64,000 nucleotides of DNA from Pyrocephalus nanus (taxonomy: Eukaryota > Chordata > Aves > Passeriformes > Tyrannidae). A program made the translations under genes and the position numbers. The stretch is from positions 3,837,001-3,901,000 of the forward strand of contig CM076268.1 in the NCBI GenBank assembly GCA_038380795.1, given 5' to 3'. Each line of letters begins with the position of its first letter. Positions within the stretch are counted from its first letter, which is position 1. This document shows, piece after piece, positions 35,568 to 47,880 of the stretch. The notes beneath the pieces are model-generated. The model saw nothing but the letters and a program-made list of their open reading frames with translations. It did no database searches and was not told where the DNA came from.

Positions 35568-35868
35568 GGTGGGGATCAGTCTCTTCTCCCACGTAACAAG
35601 TGATAGGATGAGATGAAACATCCTCAAGCTGTGCCAGGGGAGGTTTAGATTGGTTATTAGCAAAAATTTCTTTACCAAAGGGCTGTCCAGCCCTGGCACA
35701 GCTGCTCAGGACAGTGAGAGTCACCATCCCTAGAGGAATTTAAAAACCATGTAGATGTGGCACTTGGGGACATGGGTTAGTGGTGGCCCTGGCAGTGCTG
35801 GGTTGACAGTAAGACTCAGTGATCCCAGAGGTCTTTTCCAACCTGAACAATTCCATGGTTCCCTCTGG
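35568..35868 (+). mobile_element. CR1 LINE fragment
   Basis: It opens with GGTGGGGATCAGTCTCTTCTCC and continues with AGGTTTAGATTGGTTATTAG, TGTAGATGTGGCACTTGGGG and GGTCTTTTCCAACCTGAACAA. About 300 bases of a different CR1 subfamily from the 22-kb and 56-kb copies. Internal substitutions are moderate and the 3' octamers are degraded (TTCCATGGTTCC). Confidence 0.95.
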
Positions 35869-38612
35869 CTATGCAGTGAACATGCAGTCTCCACAGCACG
35901 CTAAACTTTTGAACTTTTCCTATATATTCTCCAGACACTTTCGCAGATCCTTCCCCAGTTAATTTAATGCCAGTGAAGGACTGCAGATTGATGGCTCAGG
36001 AGAGCAAAGCCTGTTGTTACAAGCAGGTAATTGTTCAGTAGGATAAATGCTTCCATCCCACCAGCCCATCACGATGCCTCCAGCTCCAGAGCAGCAGCTG
36101 AGGGCTGCAATGGGAGCACTGACTCTGCAGCAGCTCCAAAATCGGTCCCCTTGTCCGGTTCAGGGCCAGCCACGGGCCTAGCACGGATTTTAGGATGCAG
36201 CTCTCTCCCTGTGAGAAAATGGAGGGAGGCTGCCAACACTTATAGATCTCTCTATTAACACACTGGCTCCGGTACAAGCGGCAGTTTCAGCGAGGAGCCT
36301 TCCAGCCTCAAGTCAGTGCACAGGCGTTTAAGGAAATGTGTTAACAACATCACCCTGTGTGACAAGGGAGATGTACTTTTAATCAGCTCTGCTCCTTCAG
36401 GAGATCTCTCTCCCATTCCCTCTTTTCCCTGCACAGGCTGTGCAGCAGGGGAGGGGAAAGCACTTCGCTGGCTTTGAAGTTTTTTATTTCCTTATCAAGA
36501 CTGGTGTTTTTATCACTGCTGTTCTTCTGGTTTGTCTCACTTTCATCAAACTGCTGGGCCTGTTGAATGAACAGAGGATCACTCCATATATTTCAGTTGG
36601 GATTAAAAATCCCCCTCCTGCCTTTTGCTGTTACAACCTCTTCTCTCCACTTGGCAACATCACCCCGTAGAAGTTGACACTTAGTCAACAGTTCCCGCTT
36701 TCCTCTGTATAGGAGAGCAAAATATTCCTGTACCTTGTGCACTTACTGCAATATGAATCCATACAAATCAGTGCAGGGGGAACAGGCTGACAATTGGAAT
36801 TGATCAGTCAATAGCTGAGGAGATAAATGTCTGTCCTTAAGGTGAGGTTTTGCTCCTGGTGCTTCATTACTGCCTGCAACGTCCTGGCTTCATTGAGGCA
36901 GGAATCGGCCAGGGTGGGACACAAGGAGCTGGGTACTCCTTTACGCATTTATGGGAATCTTCTACTATATGAACTGGCAACTTTGCTATCCATCCTATTC
37001 CATCACTGTCTCCATGAAATGCTCATTATAACCCAGGGTCATATAACTGGCTGAGAGGACAACCTCGTGGACGTCATGAAATCTGTATTTTATTTCCCAT
37101 ATGATGCTGGATAATGGATTCTCTACGGCTTTGCATTTCCATATGTAAATCTGGGATACTAATTCCTAACCTGTTCCTGGAATTTACAAAGCTTAATGGA
37201 TGAGAATTTATACTTAAATTAAGTAGAAGTGATTGGTATGGAAGGAGATAAGAGCCTGGCTCTGACTTGTGCCCTGGTGTTCAGACATGATCTTTACCCC
37301 AACTATTTCTGCTAAAACACCAAAGGTTCCAGCATGGCTGGTGAGATCCACAATCCCAGGTATAATAGCCTTGCAAGTCACTGCATAATGCTGTGGCAGA
37401 TAATTCTGACAGCCAGCTCCCACAGGAAATAACAGCAATCAGAAACCCAAACACCTTCCAGTGGAAGTACAAGACGTACTCCTGAACTTGCCTTCTCAGT
37501 CATCAAGGCTCAGCAGCTTGTACATCAGGAACAGAAACAAACCCTTTCCAAATACAACACCACTCTGCTTACACAAGGGAGGGCAGGAGGAAGAAAGCAT
37601 CTGAAAGATGTTAATCATCTCTTTTAATACGCTGCTCTGAAAAGCATCAAAACACAGTGGTGGGAACGGTATGAGAAACGACACAGCCTCACGAGTGCAA
37701 GCAGGGCTTGGGGCAAATGCTGATGGCTAGCTATGCTCCATTTCTTTGAAAAAAATGCAGTCAATAAACACTTGCTCCCCTGCAAAGACTGCAACTCTCA
37801 TTTCTTAGGAGCAAAGCTGCGGCTGCAACGTGCACCAGCCAGCAGGAGAAGCACTGCAGTTCAATAGCACCTTCTATCTGCAAGACTCTGCTAAAAGAGT
37901 AATAGTTGCTCTGCCCTCTCTAATGGAATGGAAAAAGGTGATTTTTTTTTTTTTTTTGCCTGTAGGACATGAAAATAATTGATTTAGGACTATAATTTTT
38001 AATAGTAGGGCCGTGGAAGTCCCAGAAATTCCCTAGGAGCTGGGAGCATATTCCAGTGGAAAGACGACACAGTGTTGCTCCTTCTTACTCTACTTGTTCT
38101 TTTTTTACCAAACATCCTCTGCTGGCCACTGTTGCAGTGCAGACATGAGATTCCTACAGGAATCTTTGGTCTGAAGTGACAGGACAAGTGTTACATCTTT
38201 ATGGAATAACTCCTGTTGGCTTCATTGGGAATCTGGATGTGCTAGAAGGAGAATAAGCAACGGCCTTGCTGTGTAAATGCCCACTGACAAACACAGGAAC
38301 TATGTCAAAGTGACAGCTGGTGGCATTTTCAGAAGGCCTCTCTCCTCTGCAAGAAGTATTTCAGTGTAGCAGGTGAAAGCACTCAGAAGGGTAAAACTGC
38401 CCTCATGGTCAGGGCTGGCCACTCCAGCTCCTTTATTTCAAGTGTGTGCATGTTCTTTCCTCCAGCTCTACTCGGTTTATAAATATTTGCAGTGGTTCAG
38501 ATGTTGAAGTGGAACATGATGATCTTACTTTAGAAGTGTTAAATGTATTTCCTCACAAAACAATTGTCACTCTGTGACAACAACATGTGACCTTTTTGAT
38601 GGCTGCAATAAC
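35869..38612. other. Unique non-coding sequence
   Basis: About 2.7 kb without a supported gene or repeat family. A 16-base T run lies at 37942-37957. Confidence 0.55.
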
Positions 38613-38673
38613 AATTGGAACTAAATGTTCTTCAAGGTCCCTTCCAACCCAAACCACCCTGTGATGATTTTAT
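38613..38673 (+). mobile_element. CR1 LINE 3' remnant
   Basis: TTCTTCAAGGTCCCTTCCAACC, then CAAACCACCCTGTGATGATT. Only the last ~60 bases of a CR1 remain. Confidence 0.82.
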
Positions 38674-39055
38674 GTCTTGTATACACTCATTGAATACTTG
38701 GGCTGAAGTCACACACCTCTACCTCAAACAGTCATTTTAGGTGAATCAGTCTTGTAAGGCTGGCTATCAACCCGAAAGAACCACAAATTGTTTTCACTAC
38801 AGATGTACTGCAAGTGGAAGACTATTTGATCAAACCAAAAATGGGTTTTAATTAATTCAGCAAATACTGAATCCACTGACCACTGTTAGAAAGTAACTTC
38901 CATGGGGCAGGGAAGCTCTCCATTCCAGGGAGAGATGGTATCTGTGTGTTGGGTGTTACACAGAACGTATTGCCCACATCGATAGCAAACAGGGATCTGG
39001 AATGCCAGTTATCAGATTCAGAGAGAACTCAGCAATTTCTTTTTATCCAAGGATA

Positions 39056-39136
39056 ACACCTTCCACTAGAGATCAGGTTGCTCCAAGCCTTGTCCAACCT
39101 GGCCTTGAACACTTCCAGGGATGGGGCAGCCACAAT
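39056..39136 (-). mobile_element. CR1 LINE internal remnant
   Basis: CACCTTCCACTAGAGATCAGG and TTGCTCCAAGCCTTGTCCAACC, then CACTTCCAGGGATGGGGCAGCC, match the reverse complement of the internal 3' region of the 8.84-kb CR1. The terminal 3' sequence is missing. Either the element was deleted or this is a decayed internal piece. Confidence 0.88.
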
Positions 39137-39628
39137 AAATAGTTACAAACTGAATACAAAGCTAGATGTAAATTGGAGCAACTCCTAATGAATACTTAAA
39201 ACATGGAGTTAGTCTCCCATGGTTTCTTCCTTTTTCTTTTATTAATCCTGAAAATTAATTACTGCAAATGATTTGGTTAGTCAAAATAGAGGAATTAGAT
39301 TATAAATAGATTTTTTTTTTCCTTAAACAAGTTACATGAAATCATGATACAAAAGTTCACAATAATTAGCCCCCTACGAATAGTTAAGTAGAAATTAGAG
39401 TAAGGCTGCTTTTTTTTTTTTTTTTTTAATTAAATGATCTAATTCTCAGATTTCTATCACGCTGGACTGGGGAGCCATATGTATAATGCTATCAAAAAAT
39501 AAAACATCACAAAATATTGACATTTTTGGGAGCAGAGACGGAAGAGGGATTTCAACATTTCAACATGAATCACATTTTTCACTGCTGCGAAGAAAGTCCA
39601 ATTCTTATTAATAATTGAAAGGCAGGCT

Positions 39629-39711
39629 GGTGCAGGAATGCTCTCCAGGTGCAGGAATGCTCTCTGGGTGCAGGAATACTCTTTGCCTGCAGGAATGCTC
39701 TCCAGGTGCAA
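39629..39711 (+). repeat. 19-bp minisatellite, about 4.4 copies
   Basis: Tandem units of GGTGCAGGAATGCTCTCCA at 39629, 39648, 39667 and 39686, plus a partial fifth copy. Each unit has 0-5 differences from the first. The period is 19, not a multiple of three, so it does not look like a protein repeat. The locus is likely length-polymorphic. Confidence 0.9.
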
Positions 39712-40388
39712 ACACTATGGCACAGCATCCTGGAAGGTTCCTCCTGCCCTGTCACAGCAAAGCCATCCCCTGCACACCAGCACCAGCCCAGTGCAGGAGT
39801 TATGGCCACATCACTGGCACTGCTGATTGTGTCAGGGATAGCACAGCTTCCCGGTGTGCAGGCACATCCTGCTCCCAGACAAGGAATTACGTGACTTATC
39901 TTTCTTTGAAAAGGTTAGTGGGAAACAACGCTGAGGTCTGGGAACACCAGCCACGGGATTGCTCTTGCACAAAGCCGGCTGTTTCTCTGCTCCCAGGAGT
40001 TCTGACAGCAAAGGAAAACCACAAGTTTCAAGTTAAACAGTCCATTACCACGTACAGTGTGATGGTTGATTGACACTCAGAAAGAGATGCTGTAAAATCT
40101 TCTGGATTAATGGGAGAAGGGGTTTGCAAGACAGAGGAGGTTTTTGTAATAGATTAAATCCTGCTAATGCACCAGTTCTGCAGGAAGTGTGTCTGAGGAG
40201 TACAGGAGGAGGGTGACAGGGAGCTCTCCTTGCTCTCTTGAACAGAGAGTCAAACAGCTGCATGCAGATGCTCTGGCAGAACACTGTGCCCCCCTTTCAC
40301 CTGCTAACCCTCTCTTCCCACTCTCCTTGCCCTTCACATTAAACAAGGTGTTATTTCAGAGTCACCCAAAGCACCTTTCTCTCTCCAG

Positions 40389-40514
40389 AAATCTCCATGA
40401 GCACCCAGAACCCCACCAAGGGGTCCCTGGGGGTGGCCCTTCAGCTGGGGGACACAGCCCAGGGCAACACAATCCGCCTGAGCTCAGTGAGACTAAAACA
40501 AACCGAAACCCCAG
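40389..40514 (+). other. Exon-like segment (unsupported candidate)
   Basis: A pyrimidine tract ending TTTCTCTCTCCAG precedes a 126-base segment that is open in two plus frames and ends CCCAG followed by GTAAC, a good splice donor. The length is a multiple of three. Assuming the frame containing the ATG at 40397, the flanking introns would both be phase 1. The conceptual 41 residues match no domain I know. Acceptor- and donor-like pairs occur by chance at this density, so this is only a candidate. Confidence 0.18.
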
Positions 40515-40536
40515 GTAACAAAATCCTGATAGAATC

Positions 40537-40554
40537 TTTTTTTTTTTTTTTTTT
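40537..40554. repeat. poly(T) tract, 18 bases
   Basis: Uninterrupted T run shortly after the exon-like segment. No retroposed copy is recognisable next to it. Confidence 0.9.
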
Positions 40555-41057
40555 AACACCGCTCCAGTTGGCAGGTAGGAGAGGGAATAGCATCTCTCAG
40601 GAGCTCTGCTTTATGGTGAACAACTGCATTATCCAGGAGGAGAGCTCCTGACAGGGCTGCAGCGCTATCGCTCGGCGCAGGAAATAGCTTAATCCTATCA
40701 TAATCTCCCTGCAATTTTCCTCTGTATTTTGATGTATATTGTTCCAAAGATATAATTTTATTTGAAATAGAGTTTATTTCAGACTCTGAAGTGTCAAATT
40801 TAATTTCAAGAGTTTTTGTTGTAGGGGAAATTTATTTTTTTTTTTTTTTGGTGAGAGATGAGAATCGTAGTAAATAACCAGCTCTGAGTTTCTGCTCTGC
40901 AAATTTAACTGTTTCCAAAGCAGACAGAGATTCAAGAATTGACACTTATTATTCCCTCACTGTTATCTACACTTTAGATTTTTTTCAAAGGTTTTTATCC
41001 TCTGTTGCCTCTGGACAAGAAAAATCAAAACATTATTTTTGAAAAGATCATTCCTGA
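40555..41057. other. AT-rich non-coding sequence
   Basis: About 500 bases with no gene recognised. Another T-rich run lies at about 40835-40850. Confidence 0.6.
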
Positions 41058-41290
41058 GGGGACTCTGCACTTTCCGGACTGCCTGTATCGGTTTTGGATG
41101 GGAATCTCTACGCTGTCACTTCAGAGAACTCAGTCCAGCAGGTGGTTTATGATGCCGAGAAAGCTGTGCTGGAAAAAAGGAATGTTGGATTTTGTCAGTA
41201 GAAACAAAGTTTAGTGTGGATCTGTGCCAAGGAAGATGAGGTTTACGAGTACAAAACTCCTGGTGCACATGAGACATTATATCAGTGGTG
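41058..41290 (+). pseudogene. Coding-like debris, unidentified
   Basis: One frame runs from 41058 and contains SVLDGNLYAVTSENSVQQVV, then DAEKAVLEKRNVGFCQ. It meets a TAG near 41200 and continues as KEDEVYEYKTPGAHETLYQW to a TGA near 41288. A second frame upstream (41005-41100) looks like its frameshifted partner. The product is compositionally protein-like but I do not recognise the family. It could be a decayed processed gene copy or chance. No poly(A) follows. Confidence 0.22.
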
Positions 41291-44200
41291 AGAAATTTAT
41301 TGCAATCATCTTCCTATTTCCATTTCTGCCTTCTTTTTGGTGACATAATAGTGTAAAGAGGAAAGGTCACACCTTGATGCCAAGATGATTCATAACTTTA
41401 ATACCAGAAGGAACAATTGACCTAAACAATCTTTGGCTAAAGTGTATTTCCAGCAGTGCTTTCAATGTCGGTCCGAAGCTGAACAAATAGAGAAATATCC
41501 ACCACAAGGTTACTGTGAGATATTCAGAACCACCTGCCTGAGGAAGGAGGGTGATATCCAGGGGAAAGTCTCTGAGAAGCCAAGACAGAGCTAACCAAGC
41601 CCTGCACGGGATTGTCTTTCAGTGGAGGTGGGCCCATGCCAGGGGCTTCTCTGCAGACAAGCCTGATGTTGCTCTTCTTGCATGCACCAAAACTAATCTG
41701 GAAGGGAAGTTATGATGGTTTTCCTAATGTACAGCACTGGCAAAGCTGTGGCTGAACAAAAGGGACGACACCAAGATCCAGGACAATGCAATGGCCTTTG
41801 CTGCTTTGGGAAAACTGCTGTTGGGCAGCAAGGTGAATGTCCCTCAGAGCTTTGCCTGCTCTGTTTGGTCGTGCACAAAGGCAGGAGTGCGAGATGGCAA
41901 TGAGAGAGCAGACACAATGTGGGGATGGAGAAACCTAGGCCATCATTTCTGTGCCTGAACTGCAGACTGGGCTCTGAGAAGAGACCTGAGAGTGGGATCG
42001 TGCTATGGATACAGCCCCAGGCTCAGTCTGGACTCCGGTGGCTTGGAAGCCTTGACTCCATAGAAAGCTCTACCTACAGCAAATTAATACTATCCAGAGG
42101 ACACTGAGCCAAGCTGTCAGAGAAACTACTGCTTTAAAAAACTGGTAACTGTGTCACAGCACGATAAACATATGCACAGATTGATTTTGGCCACAAACCA
42201 ATAAATCCGTACAACCAACGAGCCCAGCTCTCAGCTGCAACCAACAAGACACAGTGATGATACAACCTTCTACTGCAACACAGCCTGCAAAGAAAAAGCC
42301 AGTGGCTCTGGAAATACTTCTGCTTGGAGAAGATTTTGGTATCAAGTACGGCAAGAAAAATGTAAAAGAGAAAACAAGAAGCAAATGGAGATGTGAGCTG
42401 TGTGCTCTGTAAAAAAGGTTTGGGTGGGAATAAACCAGAGTGAGAAATAAAAAAGAAAGATGGGAATCTTGAAACAGATGATTAACAAAATGATAGACCA
42501 AGGCTCAGAAGTTTTCGTTGCGTCCAAAAGATCCCATCTAAAGAGGCAGAGAGTGCCTCACACTCCTGTGTCACCTCTTAAATCCAATTACATCTGGTAG
42601 AAATAAAAGCTGACAGACACAGCAGGTGTTATCCATGTGATTTTTGGTGAGCAGCCATCCATCCATAGAGCATCACTGGAACCCAAATGGGCACCTTTGG
42701 CAACCTCAGCAAAGAACCTGGGTATTGAGTTAGAAAGTGTTTTCCTAGCCCAGAATGGAGAGGCTTGCTGAAGGCAGTGGAGCATTCCCTGAGTGACCAG
42801 CTACATCACCTTACACCACTTAATGTCTTCCCAAAAGTGCCTTTCCAGTTTGTTTTCACTCCCCAAAACCCCAGGCCAGTTTCTCTCTTCCTTTCATTTT
42901 CTTCTCACACAGGAGCTAAATAAAATCCTGTGCAAGTTTTCAAAGGAGGTAATAAAGATAACATCCTGTGTTTAGATTAGAGAGGAAAGAGGGAGGGAGG
43001 GGATGCATATTCAACTTAAGGACATAAACTGCCAAAACAGCCTTGGACTTGAAATGAAAATTTAGTTTGGATAGAGTTTGCTGTTAATTGACACTTGAGG
43101 AGGTCCTTGTACATTCCTTGGAAATATTTGGCAGTGACCTCTACCCAAAGGAAATACTGCAGTTGGGGGGACAATGTATCTGCATGGTTTGTACACGACA
43201 TCCTTTTCTGGTTTGCACTGCAAATGCCAATATTCCACGTTGTGCAGAGACATGTCACCATGTCACCAGTCCCAACTTCACTGTGGTTTTCCTCTTTCAT
43301 TTAAGGATTTGGTTTTCTAATTCACAGCCCAAACGGTGCCTCCTAACACACACACAAAGCTCCCAAGCTCAACGCTCATGGCCCCAAAACATGGTTGTCA
43401 TATTACAAACATAAAGGATTTCAAGTTATTTGATGTTGATTTGCATCCCTTCCCACCAGCAGCTCTCCTGACTGTGTCTTTTTTAACATTCCCCTTTGTT
43501 TCCCTGCCCCATGGACTGAAGAGCACCCACTGCACAGTGTCCAGTTCATGGACAGGGAAAGGACATACACAGAAATTCCTAACTTAGCTCCAGTCCTACC
43601 ACAGCAAGGAAGTGAAGCCTCTAAAACCAAGTCCTAAGTGCAAAACTGGCCTCCTTTTTTCCTCCCAGTAAGTTATTAAGCCCCTGCAAAGTCTTGAACC
43701 TCTATCACAATGGCATTTGCAAAAGAGGATTTTAATGTTTAAACAGTGCTTGAGTTAAAAATATATTGAACATTCCATTTACATTTTGGACAAAGTATAT
43801 TGAATTTACCATGAAAATATTCTATAGAGGCAAGATAAAATAAATGAAAAGACAGCTCTCCTTGTATTTCATATTTTTTTCAGTAGAACTAATATAGGAT
43901 TAAAGAGGAAAACCTGGTAGCTGCAGGAACAAGTTTGAGCAATCACTTGTCACTTGCAGTTAGCACGAAAATGTATTATAACAAGATATTACTTGTAGAA
44001 TTTCCACTATAAATCTTTTATTCGTTCCAAGGAATCCCAGGCCAGGCATTTGCCAGAGTGCATTGTCAAAAATAATGTCCAACATAAACAGAGTGCGAGA
44101 GACCATGAACATCAGAGATAACAAGAGCACTAACACCTTATGGGCCTAAAAAACCCAGTAGTGGCATTTCTGCTCTCTCATTAAAAGTGAAATAAAAATA

Positions 44201-47200
44201 TTGTTCGAGAATTACTTTTATGCTTAACTATTAAACGCAGCATTGATTCTTTGCTTATGGTTTTCCCCACTTTTCTTGTTATAAATTGCTGAGTGGATGT
44301 AAACAAGAAAGTAAATTTTTATGGCCCCATTCAGTTGCTGGGCAGGGGAAAAACCGAGAGCTGAAACAACCTGGCAACCTAAATGAGCGTGAGGAGCAAG
44401 AGAGCACCTGTAAAATACCACCCAGCACTAAGAGGAGGAAGAACAAAACTGGTTGAGAGGGAGCCATGGTGTAAACCCGTGTGTTTCCATGGATATCAGG
44501 AAATTTTTGGCCATTTCCATGGGAGAAGGAGACACAGGCTCTGACCTGATAATTGCATCTGCATTTAGCAAACCTGTTAGCAGCAAGCACTGAGCTTCCT
44601 TCTTGTGCTGGGCCAACCAAGAGCTGTGGGTTCCCTCACCACCAGCTCCTAAAACTGGTTGGTAGTTCAGACTTTCCAAGGTTGAGAGAGTTCTCCCTCA
44701 GAGCTACTTCCCTCTGCACCCAGGAACTGCTTCTCGTGGCAGGACCCCAGCCTGGCTGAGCAAGGGAAGTGCTCTGTGCTGGTCTGGGGAGCGTGGAGCC
44801 ACACTTTTAATTGACTTTCAGATGTCCAGTGCAGCTGAGGGCAGAGCTGGGGTTGTGCCAGAGCAGCAGTGACTGGGACTCTCAGCATTTGTCCCGGCTG
44901 AGCACCAAAATCATTCTGTAATATATTGCACCCCCGTGACTTTTTCTGAAGATCCCCCAGAAAACATGATTTGACAGCTGCTACTTGATACTGAGGATAC
45001 TTTGCTGAGTCCTTCCTTTCTCAGATTTCCATATTCAAATCCTGATTTTTTTTATTTTTTTTTTTATATCGGAGTTTCTTCCGCTTTAATTCTCCCTCCT
45101 GCTGAACTCTTTCCCTTCGTTTTTCCCACTGGACTCTCTTAGCTGCTTTTTCTTCCAGATTCAGCTAATTTGGGATTGTGAAGGGCAGAAGGTGTGGGAT
45201 AACAGTGGGAAATGTGAGGAGGTAGCTGTGTCAGTTGGGTGACTGCAGTGAGATCAAGAGAGCCTCTAAACAAGGCAAGTTTACAAAGCAACCTCTGCCA
45301 AAACTCCCAGCACATTTATATCTCAAACAGGTGAACAGTCTGTGAGTTCAGCTCTTTCTTGAAGAGGTTCTTCTACTTTCTTTCCACCCTGCTTTAATCT
45401 TTTCACCAATTCCTTATTTTCTTCTAATTCAAGCCTCAGCTTTTTGTTTCTTCAGTTTCTCTCTCCCCTGACCTGCAGAGGCCAGGAGGGCAAGAAAAAG
45501 CTTTTCTCTCAGCTCACTTACCACAAGCAGATGGAAACAAAAGGATAGACTTCCCTGATAGGTTTCCAGTTTCTTTAACATATTTTTACAGGGCAGGTTT
45601 CCTTCAGCTGGAGAAAATGGAGAGCAAATTAGAGGAGGGGACACACCAAGTGGAAGATGAACTCAATGCTTTGTTCTCTGCTGCTTTAGAAGATGAAGAC
45701 TAAACCAGACTCTCTGCTACCACTGAGCCTCAACAAGGCCCAAGGTGAGAAAGCCAAGGATGACAACATGCCCTTAATTTTCATCAGAAAAAAATGTGGC
45801 ATCCGAATTTTCTCAGCATGGAATTTGGAACTGCAGCAATAACTATCACGCAAGTTCAAATGTCCAAGAGCCACACAACATCACCATATGTCCTATGTGT
45901 AAGGAAAAAAAATACTAAAAAATTAATTTGCAAATGTTTGAAAGGCTATTTCTAATTAGGAGGGGTTCATAACCCACTTAGGAAGGGTGCTGCCGTGTTT
46001 CCAAGAGTTACTGTCTTAGCTACAGAGCTCACAAGAAAGGGAAAATTATAACCATAAAGGGAAAATTATAACTGATCAAATTTTAAAGAAACCTCTAAAA
46101 ATAGCTTGTCTAAAGCCCATAATGTCACAATGATAAAGTCTAAGATCTCAGGTCCTCCCAGAGCTTAGAGCAAGATATGTCCCATTAGGAAGTTTGGGCT
46201 TTTCCATTAATTTCTCCCCAGGACACAGATGCTGTTTCTGAATACAAAGGCATGAAAGGTAAAGGAGCTGAAGCATCTCTCCAGTACAAACTGAAATATC
46301 CCTAAACTCCCATGCAGCAGTGCCTGGGAAACAAGATTTGATGCTAAGCAGATATTTGTCTCCCATACGATGTGGGAGCGTCCCTGCTTCCAGTTATAGA
46401 AAACCAGGAATTCAGAGCTGTTCACAACAGTGGGTGGGCTGGAGATAGTCCTGGCAATGATGGATTTTCAGACAACACAGGGGATTTGGTTAGAAGTGTA
46501 AGATAATTATGGTTTGTTATCCTGCACTTCAGTTATCGCAGCGGCACTAAACCATCCATTCAGGGGCTATTCTGGATGTAAGATGACCTCTGAAGTTAAG
46601 CAAACATTACTAATAACCACTTTCTTGGCCATTAATGTAATAAACCACTGGTGACAGTGACCTCATCTTTTGGAGTCAAGTCCTACAGTGCTCACTGAAA
46701 GATCAACAAAAAAAAAAAAAAAACCTCTTGATAGCCAGTTCAAGTTTTGCTCGGGCACAGTTTCTTCCAGTTACGAGGTATTTATCAGCAGCAGGAACAC
46801 AATCTGTATTATGCAGCCCGAGCTCAGTGTTAAAATTTATAGCAATCAGCAGAGTCATTAAGTCCTACATTTGCCTTCCCCTAATCCACTGTTAGATTAA
46901 ATGGTTCAATTAATAATAAATATTAGCAGTTTATTAGATGAATAGTTACACCACTACATTAGTGTATGTGGCTGCAGTGAGACAGAAATGAAGCACCAGT
47001 TTCCCAGTAAATCATTTTTAGCCCAGCACTGTACCATATGTTGTTCTGCTGCACTCATCCCTTCCTCACGAAAAACAAAGCCAAAACCTTCGGCTTCACC
47101 TGCCACTTCCAGTTATTCAGCCACGGCCCAAGGATCTCGATGGAAATGAGGAACCAGGCTGTGCTCTGAGCAAAGCCATTGAACTCAGCAGGCTGCAGGA

Positions 47201-47787
47201 GGGGAGCCAGCACAGGCTTTGACCCATTTATTTGAGAAAATTACCCCTGGACAACGAGCTAATCCTCCCCAATAAGCCTGGCTGTGGGCAGGAGGGAGCA
47301 CCAGATTAGTGACTTGGGTTCTGCTGAAGGGACTGATCCTCAGCAGCTGGAGAGGCTGTGCTATCTCACGCTGAAAACCCTGGTGGGATAACCTGCCAAA
47401 CTGTTGCATCTGTACAGGATCTGTTTCCATCTACAAAAGGCATTGCAAAATGTTCTAATTTGATAAGGCAGGGGAAGTATCAGCTAAGGGGAAAGTTGGT
47501 TACGTTGTCCGGGAAACTACTCTTAATGTTAATTTGCTATTTGTCAAGTATCCATGTGGTTATAAATACATGGATCATTTTTCAAGCATGTGGCCTGGCT
47601 GGTAGGAGAGTGGGGAGATGACTGTCAGGATGCTGGACTCTGTTCCCAGCCTCATCCCTAGCTGGACACTTGATTTCTTCCAGCTCTCTCAGCCATGACT
47701 GGTGAAGCATCTTCTCATCACTGTAAATCCGTTCTTTCCAGACCTGAACTCTCCTTATACTTCTCTATTTCTTTTCTCCCCTTCCTG
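41291..47787. other. Long unique non-coding sequence
   Basis: About 6.5 kb in which I recognise no gene, CR1 or RNA gene. It includes a CGCACG-poor AT-rich block at 43730-43880, a T-rich run at 45045-45066, a perfect 17-base direct repeat at 46036-46072 and a 16-base A run at 46708-46723. Numerous frames of 60-115 codons carry no recognisable domain. Confidence 0.5.
46036..46072 (+). repeat. Short tandem duplication, 17 bases at period 20
   Basis: AAAGGGAAAATTATAAC occurs at 46036-46052 and again without change at 46056-46072, separated by CAT. A local duplication with no associated element. Confidence 0.9.
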
Positions 47788-47880
47788 GGTAAGTCCAATC
47801 CTGCCTTGTGCCACAGTTTCCCTCATAAAAATAGGATAATGATACATTTCATAAAGTGTCTTTGGATGCAAAGCAGTGTC
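47788..47880 (+). mobile_element. MIR/CORE-SINE-like relic
   Basis: GCCACAGTTTCCCTCATAAA and ATAGGATAATGATACATTTCA, then TAAAGTGTCTTTGGATGC, follow the MIR order CTCAGTTTCCTCATCTGTAAA, ATGGGATAATAATAGTACCT, GTAAAGCGCTTAGAAC. Decayed, but the three words are in the right order and spacing. Confidence 0.6.

Larger units (their letters stand above)
38674..40388. other. Non-coding sequence with small repeats
   Basis: Apart from the CR1 piece at 39.06 kb and the minisatellite at 39.63 kb, listed separately, no gene is supported. An 18-base T run lies at 39410-39427. The 152-codon frame at 39615-40073 begins in the minisatellite and shows no recognisable domain. Confidence 0.5.

Noticed and set aside
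39615..40073. 152-codon plus-strand frame with repeated N-terminal peptide
   Set aside because: The repetition comes from a 19-bp minisatellite whose period is not a multiple of three. The remainder has no recognisable feature.
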